From Paraconexibacter antarcticus (GTDB taxonomy: Bacteria > Actinomycetota > Thermoleophilia > Solirubrobacterales > Solirubrobacteraceae), in the NCBI RefSeq assembly GCF_024220175.1, contig NZ_CP098502.1, positions 992,001-1,056,000 on the forward strand: DNA of 64,000 bases, read 5' to 3'. The first letter of the stretch is position 1, and each line of letters starts with the position of its first letter. Shown here piece after piece: positions 9,379 to 21,648 of this stretch. Below the pieces are notes generated by a model. It was given only the letters and a program-made list of their open reading frames with translations, had not been told where the DNA came from and ran no database searches. Both the position numbers and the translations under genes were made by a program.

Positions 9379-10050
9379 GTGTCTGAGCTGAATCTCATCC
9401 TTCTCGGTCCTCCGGGGGCCGGGAAGGGGACCCAGGCCGAGCGCCTGACCCAGGACTTCCCGCTCGCCTACATCGCGACCGGCGACATGCTCCGTGCCGC
9501 CGTCGCGGCCGGCACCGAGCTCGGCCTGAAGGCGAAGACCTTCATGGACGCGGGCGGGCTCGTCCCCGACGACGTCATGATCGGGATGGCCCTCGAGCGC
9601 GTGGAGTCCGACGACGCGCGCGACGGGTTCCTCCTCGACGGCTTCCCGCGGACCGTCGCGCAGGCCGACGCCCTCGAGGGCGAGATGGAGCAGCTCGGGC
9701 GCAAGATGACCGCGGTCCTGCTCATCGAGGTGCCGGACGAGGACATCGTCCGCCGCATCTCCGGGCGCCGCACGTCGCAGTCCGGCCGCATCTACCACGT
9801 CGAGTTCGACCCGCCCAAGCACGAGGGCCGCTGCGACATCGACGGCTCCGCGCTCCTCCAGCGCGACGACGACAAGCCGGAGGTCGTGCAGGCGCGCCTG
9901 GACCAGTACCACGCGCTCACGACGCCGCTCATCGACTACTACGAGGACCGCGGCCTGCTGCGGCGCTTCGACGGCACCCGGTCCCCGACCGAGGTGCATG
10001 ACCACATCCGGGCGACCGTCGCGACGCTCCGCCTCGAGGACGCGCTCTGA
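9379..10050 (+). CDS. adk: Adenylate kinase
   Basis: Makes ADP from ATP and AMP in the cytoplasm. The P-loop GPPGAGKGTQ is at residues 9 to 18; the AMP-binding region has ATGDMLRAAV and GFLLDGFPRTVAQA. The LID (RISGRRTSQSGRIYHVEFDPP) lacks the CxxC pair of zinc-containing LIDs, so this is a zinc-free form. 223 residues from a GTG start. It is in the usual secY-adk-map order. Confidence 0.96.
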   Translation: MSELNLILLGPPGAGKGTQAERLTQDFPLAYIATGDMLRAAVAAGTELGLKAKTFMDAGGLVPDDVMIGMALERVESDDARDGFLLDGFPRTVAQADALEGEMEQLGRKMTAVLLIEVPDEDIVRRISGRRTSQSGRIYHVEFDPPKHEGRCDIDGSALLQRDDDKPEVVQARLDQYHALTTPLIDYYEDRGLLRRFDGTRSPTEVHDHIRATVATLRLEDAL

Positions 10051-10075
10051 GCGTCAGGCAAGGCCGGAGGCCGCA

Positions 10076-10855
10076 GTGATCATTCGCAAGTCCCCCGAGG
10101 AGATCGAGAAGATGGCCGCTGCGGGGGCCATCCACGCCCGCACGATGAAGCTCGTCGCGGGCAAGATCCGCGAGGGCGTCTCGACCGCCGAGCTCGACGC
10201 CGCGGCGGAGAAGTACATCCGCTCGCAGGGCGCCGAGCCGTCCTTCAAGGGCTACCGCGGGTTCACCGGCTCGATCTGCGCGTCGCCGAACTCGATGGTC
10301 GTCCACGGGATCCCCGGGCCGTACCGCCTCAAGCGCGGGGACATCATCTCGGTCGACATCGGCGTCACCTACGACGGCTGGGTCGCCGACGGCGCCGTGA
10401 CCTTCCCGGTCGGCCCGATCACCCCGGTCGCGCAGAAGCTCCTCGAGGTCACCGAGGCCTCGCTCTTCGCCGCGGTCGAGCAGTGCCGCGTCGGCAACCG
10501 GCTGGGGGACGTCTCCCACGCGGTGCAGACCCTCGTGGAGGGGGAGGGGCTGAGCGTCGTCCGCTCGCTCGTCGGCCACGGCGTCGGCCGGGCGATGCAC
10601 GAGGACCCGCAGATCCCGAACTACGGCGAGCCGGGCCGCGGCCCGCTGCTCGAGGCCGGCATGGTCTTCGCGGTCGAGCCGATGGTCAACGCCGGTCGCC
10701 ACATGGTGCGGATGGGCGACGACGGCTGGTCGATCTACTCCCAGGACGGGTCGCTCGCGGCGCACTTCGAGTTCACCATCGCGGTCACGGAGGAGGGTCC
10801 GCGGATCCTCACGCCGTGGCACGAGGAGCTCGCCGCCGACCCGACTCCGGCGTAG
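10076..10855 (+). CDS. map: Methionine aminopeptidase, type I
   Basis: Removes the initiator methionine from new proteins. 259 residues from a GTG preceded by GGAGG; a longer upstream frame overlaps adk and is unlikely. All five metal ligands of the pita-bread fold can be placed: the two aspartates in DIGVTYDGWVADGAVTF, the histidine of GHGVGRAMHEDP, and the glutamates of FAVEPMVN and FEFTIAVTEEG. Confidence 0.96.
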   Translation: MIIRKSPEEIEKMAAAGAIHARTMKLVAGKIREGVSTAELDAAAEKYIRSQGAEPSFKGYRGFTGSICASPNSMVVHGIPGPYRLKRGDIISVDIGVTYDGWVADGAVTFPVGPITPVAQKLLEVTEASLFAAVEQCRVGNRLGDVSHAVQTLVEGEGLSVVRSLVGHGVGRAMHEDPQIPNYGEPGRGPLLEAGMVFAVEPMVNAGRHMVRMGDDGWSIYSQDGSLAAHFEFTIAVTEEGPRILTPWHEELAADPTPA

Positions 10856-10905
10856 CAGGCCGGTCGGACGCCTTGGGCGGACCGCGCCGGGCACCGGGGC
10901 TTTGC

Positions 10906-10911
10906 TATCTT
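10906..10911 (+). promoter_or_regulatory. Extended -10 box before the rpmJ to rplQ operon
   Basis: TATCTT preceded by TGC (extended -10) lies in the 170-base gap where infA is normally found. A GTG opening a short ORF begins nine bases downstream, and rpmJ begins 115 bases downstream. No good -35 is visible. Confidence 0.5.
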
Positions 10912-10920
10912 GACGAACCC

Positions 10921-11010
10921 GTGCGCGCTTGGGGAGTTCCTTGCGTGCGCGCCTCCGCGACTGGTAGCGGCAGCCTGCAGCGGCAGCCAGAGCCACGATC
11001 GCCGGAATAA
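10921..11010 (+). other. Possible 29-codon leaderless leader ORF upstream of rpmJ
   Basis: A GTG nine bases after the -10 box opens a 29-codon frame that ends in TAA 15 bases before the rpmJ ATG. The spacing equals that of the leaderless host genes in this window. The peptide (MRAWGVPCVRASATGSG and a Gln/Pro/Arg-rich end) is not recognised. It could be a regulatory leader peptide, or just untranslated leader. Confidence 0.25.
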
Positions 11011-11025
11011 CAGCCGAAAGGGATC

Positions 11026-11139
11026 ATGAAAGTACGACCGTCGGTCAAGCCGATGTGTGAGAAGTGCAAGATCATCCGCCGCCACGGTGCGGTGCTCGTG
11101 ATCTGCCAGAACCCGCGTCACAAGCAGCGCCAGGGGTAA
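11026..11139 (+). CDS. rpmJ: Large ribosomal subunit protein bL36 (L36)
   Basis: 37 residues, [20 protein letters not shown] at the start and [12 protein letters not shown] at the end. The C-C-C-H zinc ligands of the zinc-bound form are present (Cys11, Cys14, Cys27, His32). A Shine-Dalgarno AAAGGG precedes the ATG. It opens the alpha operon here, directly before rpsM. Confidence 0.95.
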   Translation: MKVRPSVKPMCEKCKIIRRHGAVLVICQNPRHKQRQG

Positions 11140-11146
11140 TCAACGC

Positions 11147-11530
11147 ATGGCACGTATCTCAGGGATCAACATCCCCCTCAACAAGCGCGTCGAGGTCGGT
11201 CTGACCTACATCTACGGCATCGGACGCTCGACCTCCAACGAGCTGCTCGCGAAGGCCGGGATCTCGCCCGACACCTACGTCCGCGACCTCACCGAGGCCG
11301 AGGTCACCAAGCTCCGCGACCTGATCGACGGCGACCTCACGGTCGAGGGCGATCTGCGGCGCGAGCGCAGCCAGAACATCAAGCGCCTGATGGAGATCGG
11401 CTGCTACCGCGGTCTGCGTCACCGCCGCGGACTCCCCGTGCGCGGGCAGAAGACCAAGACGAACGCGCGTACGCGCAAGGGTCCCAAGCGCATGTCCATC
11501 GCAGGCAAGAAGAAGGCCGGTAAGAAGTAA
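11147..11530 (+). CDS. rpsM: Small ribosomal subunit protein uS13 (S13)
   Basis: 30S head protein, 127 residues. Conserved [23 protein letters not shown] at the N-terminus, the helix-two-turns-helix region, and the C-terminal basic tail with [20 protein letters not shown], which reaches P-site tRNA. The stop TAA overlaps the rpsK ATG (TAATG). Confidence 0.97.
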   Translation: MARISGINIPLNKRVEVGLTYIYGIGRSTSNELLAKAGISPDTYVRDLTEAEVTKLRDLIDGDLTVEGDLRRERSQNIKRLMEIGCYRGLRHRRGLPVRGQKTKTNARTRKGPKRMSIAGKKKAGKK

Positions 11531-11925
11531 TGCCCGCTCCCAAGCGCCCCTCCCGCGGCCGCCGCAAGCCGAAGAAGAACATCCCCATCGGCCAGGCGCA
11601 CATCAAGACGTCCTTCAACAACACGATCGTGTCGCTGACCGATCGCGAGGGCAACGTCATCGCGTGGGAGTCCGCCGGCGGCGCCGGCTTCAAGGGCTCG
11701 CGCAAGTCGACGCCGTTCGCGGCGCAGGTCACCGCCGATGCCGCCGCGCGCAAGGGCATCGAGCAGGGCCTCCAGAAGGTCGAGGTCTTCGTCAAGGGCC
11801 CCGGCTCCGGTCGTGAGACCGCCATCCGCTCGCTCCAGGCCGCCGGCCTGGAGGTCACCGGCGTCAAGGACGTCACCCCGCAGGCCCACAACGGCTGCCG
11901 CCCCCGCAAGCGGCGCCGGGTCTAA
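11530..11925 (+). CDS. rpsK: Small ribosomal subunit protein uS11 (S11)
   Basis: 30S platform protein, 131 residues. Recognised by [40 protein letters not shown] and the C-terminal [15 protein letters not shown], the most conserved part of S11. It overlaps rpsM by one base; rpsD follows after 21 bases. Confidence 0.97.
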   Translation: MPAPKRPSRGRRKPKKNIPIGQAHIKTSFNNTIVSLTDREGNVIAWESAGGAGFKGSRKSTPFAAQVTADAAARKGIEQGLQKVEVFVKGPGSGRETAIRSLQAAGLEVTGVKDVTPQAHNGCRPRKRRRV

Positions 11926-11946
11926 GGGCGAAGGGAACACCTCACC

Positions 11947-12567
11947 ATGGCTCGAGATACCTCTCCCCAGTGCAAGCAGTGCCGCCGCGAAGGCCAGAAG
12001 CTCTTCCTCAAGGGTGAGCGCTGCCTGACCGACAAGTGCGGCGTCGAGCGTCGCGCGTACCCGCCGGGCGACCACGGCCGCGGCCGTCAGAAGCAGTCCG
12101 AGTACCGCGTCCAGCTCCGCGAGAAGCAGAAGGCCCGCCGCTACTACGGCGTCCTCGAAAAGCAGTTCCGCCACTACTACGAGAAGGCGTCCCGTCAGGA
12201 CGGCATCACCGGCGAGAACCTGCTGACGCTCCTCGAGCGCCGCTTCGACAACGTCCTCGTGCGCCTCGGCTTCGCCGCCTCGCGCCGCCAGGCCCGGCAG
12301 CTCATCCGTCACGGCCACTGGAACATCAACGGCCGCCGCGTCGACATCCCCAGCTACCAGCTGAAGGAGGGCGACGTCATCTCGGTGAAGGCGAGCACGC
12401 CGGCCGAGGCGCTCATCCGCGACGCGACCGAGCTCACCGCCCAGGTCCCCGCGTGGCTGCAGGCCGACCACGACGCGCTGACGGCGAAGGTGCTGCGCCA
12501 GCCCGAGCGCCGTGAGATCACCGCGCCGGTGCAGGAGCAGCTCATCGTCGAGCTCTACTCCAAGTAG
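11947..12567 (+). CDS. rpsD: Small ribosomal subunit protein uS4 (S4), zinc-binding form
   Basis: 30S assembly initiator, 206 residues. Four cysteines near the N-terminus (CKQCRREGQ, then CLTDKC) mark the zinc-containing form. The S4 RNA-binding domain is present ([39 protein letters not shown]). In many bacteria S4 represses the alpha operon in translation; no target structure was worked out here. Confidence 0.97.
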   Translation: MARDTSPQCKQCRREGQKLFLKGERCLTDKCGVERRAYPPGDHGRGRQKQSEYRVQLREKQKARRYYGVLEKQFRHYYEKASRQDGITGENLLTLLERRFDNVLVRLGFAASRRQARQLIRHGHWNINGRRVDIPSYQLKEGDVISVKASTPAEALIRDATELTAQVPAWLQADHDALTAKVLRQPERREITAPVQEQLIVELYSK

Positions 12568-12673
12568 GACTGCTTCACCCGCTGCGCGCGACGCCCATCC
12601 GCGGCGCGCGCGGCGGCCAGGACCCGGCGGCCTCCCTCCTCCGCCTTTGACACGACAGACAGGACCCCTTCTG

Positions 12674-13654
12674 ATGCTCGACTTCCAGGATCCCCGGATC
12701 ACCAGCGAATCCGTCGAGGAGAACCGCGGCCAGTTCACGATCGAGCCGCTCGACCGTGGCTTCGGCTACACCTTCGGCAACTCCCTGCGCCGCGTGCTGC
12801 TCAGCTCGCTCGCGGGCGCCGCCGTCACCTCCGTCCGGATCGAGGGCGTCGCGCACGAGTTCTCGACGATCAAGGGCGTCAAGGAGGACGTCACGGACAT
12901 CGTCCTGAACCTCAAGGACGTCGTCGCGAAGATGCACTCGGACGCGACCGAGATCGAGGCGCCGCTCGTCGTCACCGGCCCCGGTGACATCACGGCGAAG
13001 GACATCGACCTCCCCGCGGGCGTCGAGATCCTCAACCCGGACGTGCACATCGCGACGCTCGAGAAGAAGACGAAGCTCGAGCTGTACCTCACGATCGGCC
13101 GTGGCCGCGGCTACCGTCCGGCCGAGGAGAACAAGTCCCCCGACCAGCCGATCGGCGTCATCCCGATCGACTCGATCTTCTCGCCCGTCAAGCGTGTCGC
13201 GTACGCCGTCGAGCAGGCCCGTGTCGGCCAGAAGACGGACTTCGACAAGCTGACGCTCGACATCGAGACCGACGGCTCGATCGATCCGACCGCCGCGCTC
13301 CGCGAGGCGTCCGAGATCCTCATCAAGCAGCTCGCGATCTTCACCGACCCCGAGCGGGTCGAGGAGCTCCGCGCCGGCGTCCCCGGTGCGGGTGCGCTCG
13401 ACAACGGCGGCGGCGTCGCCGCGGTCAACGGCGGCGGCGGGGCCGGCGGCCCGATGCACGACATCCTCATCGAGGAGCTCGAGCTCGGCGTCCGCTCGTA
13501 CAACTGCCTGAAGCGTGCCGGCATCCAGACGGTCGGCGACCTGATCTCCAAGTCCGAGGGTGAGCTCAACGCCATCCCGAACTTCGGCAAGAAGTCGATC
13601 GATGAGGTCATCGAGACTCTCCACGCGCGCGGCCTGAACCTGCGCGACGACTAG
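12674..13654 (+). CDS. rpoA: DNA-directed RNA polymerase subunit alpha
   Basis: Scaffold for RNA polymerase assembly, 326 residues. The N-terminal domain has [23 protein letters not shown] (the dimer and beta-contact region) and ends near residue 240. A Gly/Ala-rich linker (about residues 245 to 260) leads to the C-terminal helix-hairpin domain ([34 protein letters not shown]) that contacts UP elements and activators. The ATG at 12,674 follows AGGACCCCTTCTG. Confidence 0.97.
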   Translation: MLDFQDPRITSESVEENRGQFTIEPLDRGFGYTFGNSLRRVLLSSLAGAAVTSVRIEGVAHEFSTIKGVKEDVTDIVLNLKDVVAKMHSDATEIEAPLVVTGPGDITAKDIDLPAGVEILNPDVHIATLEKKTKLELYLTIGRGRGYRPAEENKSPDQPIGVIPIDSIFSPVKRVAYAVEQARVGQKTDFDKLTLDIETDGSIDPTAALREASEILIKQLAIFTDPERVEELRAGVPGAGALDNGGGVAAVNGGGGAGGPMHDILIEELELGVRSYNCLKRAGIQTVGDLISKSEGELNAIPNFGKKSIDEVIETLHARGLNLRDD

Positions 13655-13665
13655 GACCACGAGCA

Positions 13666-14019
13666 ATGCGCCACCAGAAGACCCGTCACAAGCTCAGCCG
13701 CGACTCCGCGCACCGGAAGGCCCTCCTGGCCAACCTCTGCAAGGAGATCATCCAGCACGAGCGGATCAAGACCAGCGAGGCGAAGGCCAAGGCCGTCAAG
13801 CCCGAGGTCGAGAAGCTCATCACCCTCGCGAAGAAGGGTGACCTGCACGCTCGTCGTCAGGCCCTCAGCGCGCTGGGCCAGGACAAGTTCACGGTCCACA
13901 AGCTGTTCGAGGAGGTCGCGCCGCGCTACACCGAGCGTCCGGGCGGCTACACCCGCATCCTGAAGCTCGGGCCGCGTCGCAGCGACTCGACGGAGATGGT
14001 GTTCATCGAACTCGTCTGA
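13666..14019 (+). CDS. rplQ: Large ribosomal subunit protein bL17 (L17)
   Basis: 50S protein near the tunnel exit, 117 residues. [20 protein letters not shown] and the [24 protein letters not shown] helix are canonical, as is the [15 protein letters not shown] motif. It ends the alpha operon; truA follows after 16 bases and is probably co-transcribed. Confidence 0.97.
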   Translation: MRHQKTRHKLSRDSAHRKALLANLCKEIIQHERIKTSEAKAKAVKPEVEKLITLAKKGDLHARRQALSALGQDKFTVHKLFEEVAPRYTERPGGYTRILKLGPRRSDSTEMVFIELV

Positions 14020-14035
14020 CGTCCCGGCGCGAGCG

Positions 14036-14752
14036 TTGACCGCCCGCCTGGACATCGAATACGACGGGACGGACTTCTTCGGCTGGGCCGTCCAGCCGGA
14101 GGTCCGGACCGTGCAGGGTGAAGTCGAACGGGCGCTCGCGATCATCGCGCGGCGCCCGTTGCGTCTCACGGTGGCAGGGCGGACGGACCGCGGCGTCCAC
14201 GCGACCGGGCAGGTCGCGTCGCACGACGGCGTGCCGGTGCGGGCGCATCAGCTCAACGCCATCCTTCCGCGGGACGTGCGGATCGTCGCCAGCGCTCCGG
14301 CCCCCGAGGGGTTCGACGCCCGCCACGACGCGGTCGCGCGCGCCTACGAGTACCGGTTGCTGACGCGTCGCACCGCGAGCGCCCTGCACCACCGGCACGA
14401 GCTGCACTTCTCGCGGCCGCTCCACGAGCCCGCGCTGCACGCCTGCGCGGCCGCACTCCCGGGCTCCCACGACTTCCGGGCCTTCACGCCTACCGAGACC
14501 GACCACAAGAGCTTCCGCCGGCACGTCCACCGCGCCGGCTGGAGCCGGGACGGCGATCACCTGACGTTCGCCATCGAGGGCAACGCCTTCATGCGCAACA
14601 TGGTCCGGGCGCTCGTCGGCACGATGCTCGACGTCGCCCTCGGCCGCCGCGACATCGGCTCGTTCGTCGCGCTGCTCGACGGCGCGCACCGGCGCGAGGC
14701 GGGGACGACGGCGCCGCCGCACGGGCTCACGCTGGTCGGGGTGCGGTACTAG
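14036..14752 (+). CDS. truA: tRNA pseudouridine(38-40) synthase TruA
   Basis: Converts uridines 38 to 40 of tRNA anticodon arms to pseudouridine. 238 residues from a TTG start; no ATG lies near the true N-terminus LDIEYDGTDFFGWA. The catalytic aspartate is in AGRTDRGVHATGQVASH, and the C-terminal MRNMVRALVGTMLDVALG is typical. truA after rplQ is a common actinobacterial order. Confidence 0.95.
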   Translation: MTARLDIEYDGTDFFGWAVQPEVRTVQGEVERALAIIARRPLRLTVAGRTDRGVHATGQVASHDGVPVRAHQLNAILPRDVRIVASAPAPEGFDARHDAVARAYEYRLLTRRTASALHHRHELHFSRPLHEPALHACAAALPGSHDFRAFTPTETDHKSFRRHVHRAGWSRDGDHLTFAIEGNAFMRNMVRALVGTMLDVALGRRDIGSFVALLDGAHRREAGTTAPPHGLTLVGVRY

Positions 14753-14807
14753 CGGGGTCGGTGGCGGTGGTCGGTGGGGGCGGCCTTCGTCGTCTTCGGA
14801 GGGCTGG

Positions 14808-14846
14808 GTGGAATCGCGGTGCTCGCAGGCAGCGCCAGGATTCCAC
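14808..14846 (+). terminator. Inverted repeat after truA, possible terminator
   Basis: GTGGAATC (14,808 to 14,815) and GATTCCAC (14,839 to 14,846) can form an 8-bp stem with a GC-rich loop. It lies in the 163-base gap between truA and surE. There is no U-run after it, so a terminator role is uncertain. Nothing else is seen in this gap except the surE -10 box. Confidence 0.3.
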
Positions 14847-14903
14847 TCACCCGCCCCGTCGGCGGCGATCCTCCCCGGGGCGTGATGGACGGACCCTCGG
14901 GAC

Positions 14904-14909
14904 TATCCT
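14904..14909 (+). promoter_or_regulatory. Candidate -10 box for a leaderless surE transcript
   Basis: TATCCT ends six bases before the surE GTG start. No Shine-Dalgarno sequence lies between. Confidence 0.5.
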
Positions 14910-14915
14910 GAGGCC

Positions 14916-17794
<2,879 letters not shown>

Positions 17795-17910
17795 CGGCGG
17801 GGGAGCGGCGCGGAGAAGCGCACCCGGCTGCGGGCGCGGCGGCTCGCGCGGGCGGTCACGCGCGGGACGACGGTCACGCGGACGGACGGGCTCGTCACCG
17901 CGAGGGCGCC

Positions 17911-19179
17911 TCATGGCCGGTAGCTCACGATCGCGGGGACCATGCGGTCCTCGACGGCCTTGGCGGAACGTGCGTCCATGTCGTTCTCCAGGAACGAGAA
18001 GGCGACGAGGTGGTTCGTGACCGTCCGGCAGTAGCCCGAGAGCGCGCTCACCCGGTGGAGGGTGCCCGTCTTCGCCTGACAGCGACCGTCGGCGGCCGTG
18101 CCGCGCATCCGGCCCGCGAGCGTGCCGACCCGGCCGGGGACCGCGAGCGAGGCGCCGAAGACCTTGGCCACGGGCGAGCGCTGCATCGCGCGCAGGAGCG
18201 TCACGATCTGCCGCGGGGTGGTGCGGTCCGTCCGGGACAGGCCGCTGCCGTCGACGATCGTCGGCGCCGGCGCGACGCCCTCGTCCGCGAGGGTGCTGCG
18301 GACGACGGCCGTGCCCGCGGCGGTCGTGCCGGCCGTGCCCTCGCGGGCGCCGAGGTCCTTCAGCAGCGTCTCGGCGTAGAAGTTGTCCGACGGCTGGTTC
18401 GTGATCGCCGCGAGCGTCGCCATGGGCGGGGAGACGGCCGTGCCGAGCGTGGCGCCCGGACCGCCGGGGGCGGAGGTCAGCAGCCCGGTGCGCGCGGCCT
18501 TGGTGACGTTGACCTTGAGCTGGGCGAGGAAGAACTGCAGGCGGGCCGCGGCGACCGTGGCGGGGCCGCCCGGCGTCGCCCGTCCGTGCCCCCAGGTCAG
18601 GCCGCCGAGCTGGCCGCCGAGGTCGTCGTCCGGGCCGAAGCCGGAGTCGAAGCTGCCGCGCCGGGCGTCGAAGATCGACTCGTCGCCGACGATCCCGCCG
18701 GTGATCCTCCTCAGGCCGGTCCGGTCGACGATCTGCTGCGCGAGGGCCTTCAGCGCCACGTCGTTCAGGCTCGGGTCGCCGCCGCCGACGAGGTAGAGGT
18801 CCCCGCGCAGGACGCCCTTGTCGTCGACGGCCACGCCCGAGCCGATCCGCGCGCCCGTCGAGAACGTCCCGTCCGCCCCGAAGCGCAGCAGGGCGGTCGA
18901 CGTCGTGAAGAGCTTCTCGTTCGACGCGGGGGAGAGCCTGCGGTCGGCCCGGCGCGCGAAGAGCTCCCGGCCGCTCGTGAGGTCGACGACGTAGGAGCCC
19001 GAGTGAGGCGCGAGCTTGCGGCTCTCCTTCGTGAGCTTCGCGCGCAGCTCGGTGCGGCTGCGGGCGTCGGCCGGGCCGGCGCCGAGGCCGGGAAGGCCAC
19101 CGGCGGGCCCGAGGACGGCGAACGCGACGGCGAGGACTCCGGCGACGCGGCGCGGCGTCCGGCGGGAAGGCGGGAGCAT
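17911..19179 (-). CDS. dacB: D-alanyl-D-alanine carboxypeptidase/endopeptidase, PBP4 type (peptidase S13)
   Basis: Secreted peptidoglycan hydrolase. 422 residues from the second of two ATGs (19,179), chosen because a -10 box TACCCT ends eight bases upstream; the ATG at 19,185 would sit two bases from that box. An N-terminal signal segment (VAGVLAVAFAVLGPAGG) is present. The three serine-protease motifs are visible: SxxK in SPASNEKLFTT, SxN in QPSDNFYAE, and KTG in CQAKTGTLHRVSALSGY. The large insert between the first two is typical of class C PBPs. The symbol follows family use. Confidence 0.9.
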   Translation of the reverse strand: MLPPSRRTPRRVAGVLAVAFAVLGPAGGLPGLGAGPADARSRTELRAKLTKESRKLAPHSGSYVVDLTSGRELFARRADRRLSPASNEKLFTTSTALLRFGADGTFSTGARIGSGVAVDDKGVLRGDLYLVGGGDPSLNDVALKALAQQIVDRTGLRRITGGIVGDESIFDARRGSFDSGFGPDDDLGGQLGGLTWGHGRATPGGPATVAAARLQFFLAQLKVNVTKAARTGLLTSAPGGPGATLGTAVSPPMATLAAITNQPSDNFYAETLLKDLGAREGTAGTTAAGTAVVRSTLADEGVAPAPTIVDGSGLSRTDRTTPRQIVTLLRAMQRSPVAKVFGASLAVPGRVGTLAGRMRGTAADGRCQAKTGTLHRVSALSGYCRTVTNHLVAFSFLENDMDARSAKAVEDRMVPAIVSYRP

Positions 19180-19187
19180 CGGCATGC

Positions 19188-19193
19188 AGGGTA
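19188..19193 (-). promoter_or_regulatory. Candidate -10 box for the PBP4-type gene
   Basis: TACCCT on the - strand ends eight bases before the ATG at 19,179, fitting the leaderless pattern of neighbouring host genes and deciding the start. Confidence 0.45.
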
Positions 19194-19249
19194 GGCAACA
19201 CCGGTGACGCCTGCGGGTAGCGGTGCGCCGGGCACGCCGCCACTCGGCG

Positions 19250-19255
19250 TAGACT
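19250..19255 (+). promoter_or_regulatory. Candidate -10 box for the patatin-like gene
   Basis: TAGACT ends eight bases before the ATG at 19,264. It is divergent from the box at 19,188, giving a compact 70-base two-way promoter region. Confidence 0.5.
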
Positions 19256-19263
19256 CAGCCCCA

Positions 19264-20532
19264 ATGGGCAAGGTCGTGAAGCTCGACCCCGGGGAGGGGC
19301 GCGGACCGGACGCCGCACGCACCCGCGTGCGGCGCAAGCGCCGGTCCAAGACGGCGCTCGTCCTCGGTGGCGGCGGGTTCACCGGCGGCGTCTACGAGAT
19401 CGGCGCGCTGCGGGCGCTCGACCTGCTCTCGGTGAAGCGGACGGTCAACCAGTTCGACGTCTACGTCGGCACGTCGTCCGGCGCGTTCCTCGCGGCGATG
19501 GTCGCCAACGGGGTGACGCCGGAGGAGATGATGCGGGTCGTCAACCGTCAGGTGCCGACGCCGTTCCGGGACATCGACCTCGGGCAGCTCCTGCGGCCGA
19601 ACGTCCGCGAGTTCGCGAAGACCGGCCTCCTCCTGCCGTGGAAGCTCCTGGGCCTCGCCCGCGAGTTCGCCCCGCGGCTCGGGTCGGTCAACGCCGTCGA
19701 CATCGTGCTCGGGCTCGCGGAGGCGCTCCCGAGCGGCCTGTACTCCGGGTCCGGCGTCGAGCAGTACGTCCGCACGGTCCTGAGCGACCCGGACCGCAGC
19801 GACGACTTCCGCGCCCTCGAGGGCGAGCTCTACATCACGGCGACGGACCTCGACACGTGCGAGCGGATCGTCTTCGGCAGCGAGGGCTGGGACGACGTCC
19901 CGATCTCGACCGCCGTGCGCGCGTCGACGGCGATGCCGATGCTCTACCGGCCGGCGAAGGTCCGGGAGCGCGAGCTCGTCGACGGCGGCGTGGTCTCCAC
20001 GACGAACCTCGACATCGCGGTGGAGGCGGGCGCGAAGTTCATCGTCGTCATCAATCCGCTCGTGCCGTACATCAACGACTTCACGAGGACGGTGCCGACG
20101 CTGCTCGGCGCGCGGCCGCGGCACGTGAGCGACACGGGCTTCCCGCAGATCGGCTTCCAGGCCTACAAGCTCGTCGCCTACCAGCGGCTGCACGAGATGG
20201 CGAAGCAGTGGCAGGAGCGCTACCCCGGCGTCGACATCGTCCTCATCGAGCCCGCCCCCGACGACGAGCTCATGTTCCAGACGTCGATGATGAGCACGAG
20301 CGCGCGGACGGACATCGCGCGGCACGGCTTCCAGTCGGTGACGCTGAAGCTCACCGAGGACTACGACCGCTTCCAGGCGGTGTGCGACAAGCACGGGATC
20401 GAGATCTCGCCGACGCGGGTGCGCAAGGTCGTGCAGCACTTCGGGTCCGAGCCGGAGCGTACCGGCGCGTGGCGGAAGATCCTCGAGCAGACGACCGGCG
20501 CGCTGCTGCGCCAGTCCTCCTCGACGGACTAG
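19264..20532 (+). CDS. Patatin-like phospholipase family protein
   Basis: Probable lipid acyl hydrolase with a Ser-Asp dyad. 422 residues. After a basic N-terminus comes the oxyanion-hole loop TALVLGGGGFTGGVYEIGAL, the nucleophile elbow GTSSG in VYVGTSSGAFLAAM, and the DGG aspartate in ELVDGGVVSTTN. A C-terminal helical part of about 150 residues is less conserved. No signal peptide is seen, so a cytoplasmic or membrane-surface role is likely; the substrate is unknown. The longer upstream frame overlaps the divergent promoter and is unlikely. Confidence 0.88.
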   Translation: MGKVVKLDPGEGRGPDAARTRVRRKRRSKTALVLGGGGFTGGVYEIGALRALDLLSVKRTVNQFDVYVGTSSGAFLAAMVANGVTPEEMMRVVNRQVPTPFRDIDLGQLLRPNVREFAKTGLLLPWKLLGLAREFAPRLGSVNAVDIVLGLAEALPSGLYSGSGVEQYVRTVLSDPDRSDDFRALEGELYITATDLDTCERIVFGSEGWDDVPISTAVRASTAMPMLYRPAKVRERELVDGGVVSTTNLDIAVEAGAKFIVVINPLVPYINDFTRTVPTLLGARPRHVSDTGFPQIGFQAYKLVAYQRLHEMAKQWQERYPGVDIVLIEPAPDDELMFQTSMMSTSARTDIARHGFQSVTLKLTEDYDRFQAVCDKHGIEISPTRVRKVVQHFGSEPERTGAWRKILEQTTGALLRQSSSTD

Positions 20533-21635
20533 AGGTCGCGGGCGAGCTCGGCGGCGCGCAGGACGCGGCCGGCGAGCTCGGGGGTGTGCGGGACCGTGAC
20601 GCGCACGCGCGTGTCGTCGCCGAGGGCGGCGCCGGGCGCCACGAGGACGCCGAGGCGCTGGAGCTTCGCGGCGAGGGCGCCGCCGCCCGGGCCCGCGACC
20701 CACAGGACGTTCGCCTCGCTCGGCGCGACGTCGTAGCCGAGCTCGCGCAGGCTGTCGCGGAGCTCGGTGCGGAGGGCGGCGACGCGGGCGCCGCGCGAGC
20801 GCGCGAGGGTGCCGTGGCCGCGGACGGCCTCGAGGGCCCCCGCCTGGCCGAGGTCGCCGACGCCGAGCGACGGCGCGAGCGCCTCGAGCAGCGGCTCGGA
20901 CCCCGGGCCGCCGATCGCGTAGCCGACCCGGAGGCCGGCGAGCCCCCAGGCTTTCGAGAAGCTCCGGAAGACGATGAGGCGCGGGTGGTCCTCGAGGAGC
21001 GTGAGGGTGTCGTCGACGGCTTCGGAGACCGCGTAGTCGCGGAGCGCCTCGTCGAGCAGGACGACGGCGCGCTCGGGCAGGGCGACGAGCAGGCGGCGGA
21101 GCTCCGCGAGCGGGACGAGCTCGCCGGTGGGGTCGTTCGGGTTGCAGAGCGCGACGAGCCGGGTGCGGGGGTTCACGGCGGCGAGGATCGCGTCGACCCC
21201 GAAGCCGGCGACCGGCACGGGGCAGGCGTGGGCGCGGCGGGCCATCAGGGGGTAGAGCGTGTACGACGGCCACGGGGTGATGAGCTCGTCGCCCGCCTCC
21301 TCGACGAGGGCGCGGGTGGCGGACTCGAGCAGCGCCGCCGCGCCGTCGCCGACGACGATCCGCGCGGCATCGAGGCCGTGCCGGGCGGCGAGCTCCCCGC
21401 GGAGGGCGCCCGCATCGCGGTCGGCGTAGCGGTGCAGCCCGCGGCGGGCGGCGAAGGTGATCGCGCCGACGACGTCGGGCGGCGGGACCCCGGGCCACGT
21501 GGTCCGCGAGAGGTCCAGCGGCGGGACCTGCTCGAGCTCGCGGGCACGCCGGGCGGCGGCCTCCGCGCGCTTGCCGGCGTTGACCTCCTCCTCGGTCAGC
21601 GCCTCGAACTGCCGGTAGCGGTCGAGGAGGCCCAC
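20529..21635 (-). CDS. Class I/II PLP-dependent aminotransferase, HisC-like
   Basis: 368 residues from a GTG start. The fold-type I pattern is clear: NPNDPTGELVP, DEALRDYA, and the PLP-binding lysine in FRSFSKAWGLAGLRVGYAIG. The N-terminal part (DLSRTTWPGVPPPDVVGAI, LHRYADRDAGALRGELAARHG) is that of histidinol-phosphate aminotransferases. No other his gene is nearby, so it may act on histidinol phosphate or on aromatic amino acids. It starts 13 bases after the stop of the membrane gene upstream and may share its transcript. Confidence 0.88.
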   Translation of the reverse strand: MGLLDRYRQFEALTEEEVNAGKRAEAAARRARELEQVPPLDLSRTTWPGVPPPDVVGAITFAARRGLHRYADRDAGALRGELAARHGLDAARIVVGDGAAALLESATRALVEEAGDELITPWPSYTLYPLMARRAHACPVPVAGFGVDAILAAVNPRTRLVALCNPNDPTGELVPLAELRRLLVALPERAVVLLDEALRDYAVSEAVDDTLTLLEDHPRLIVFRSFSKAWGLAGLRVGYAIGGPGSEPLLEALAPSLGVGDLGQAGALEAVRGHGTLARSRGARVAALRTELRDSLRELGYDVAPSEANVLWVAGPGGGALAAKLQRLGVLVAPGAALGDDTRVRVTVPHTPELAGRVLRAAELARDL

Positions 21636-21648
21636 GGGCTGAGGCGGA

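Noticed and set aside
7404..9398. 664-codon - strand frame across rplO and secY
   Set aside because: Mirror frame of secY; no domain and extreme Arg/Asp content.
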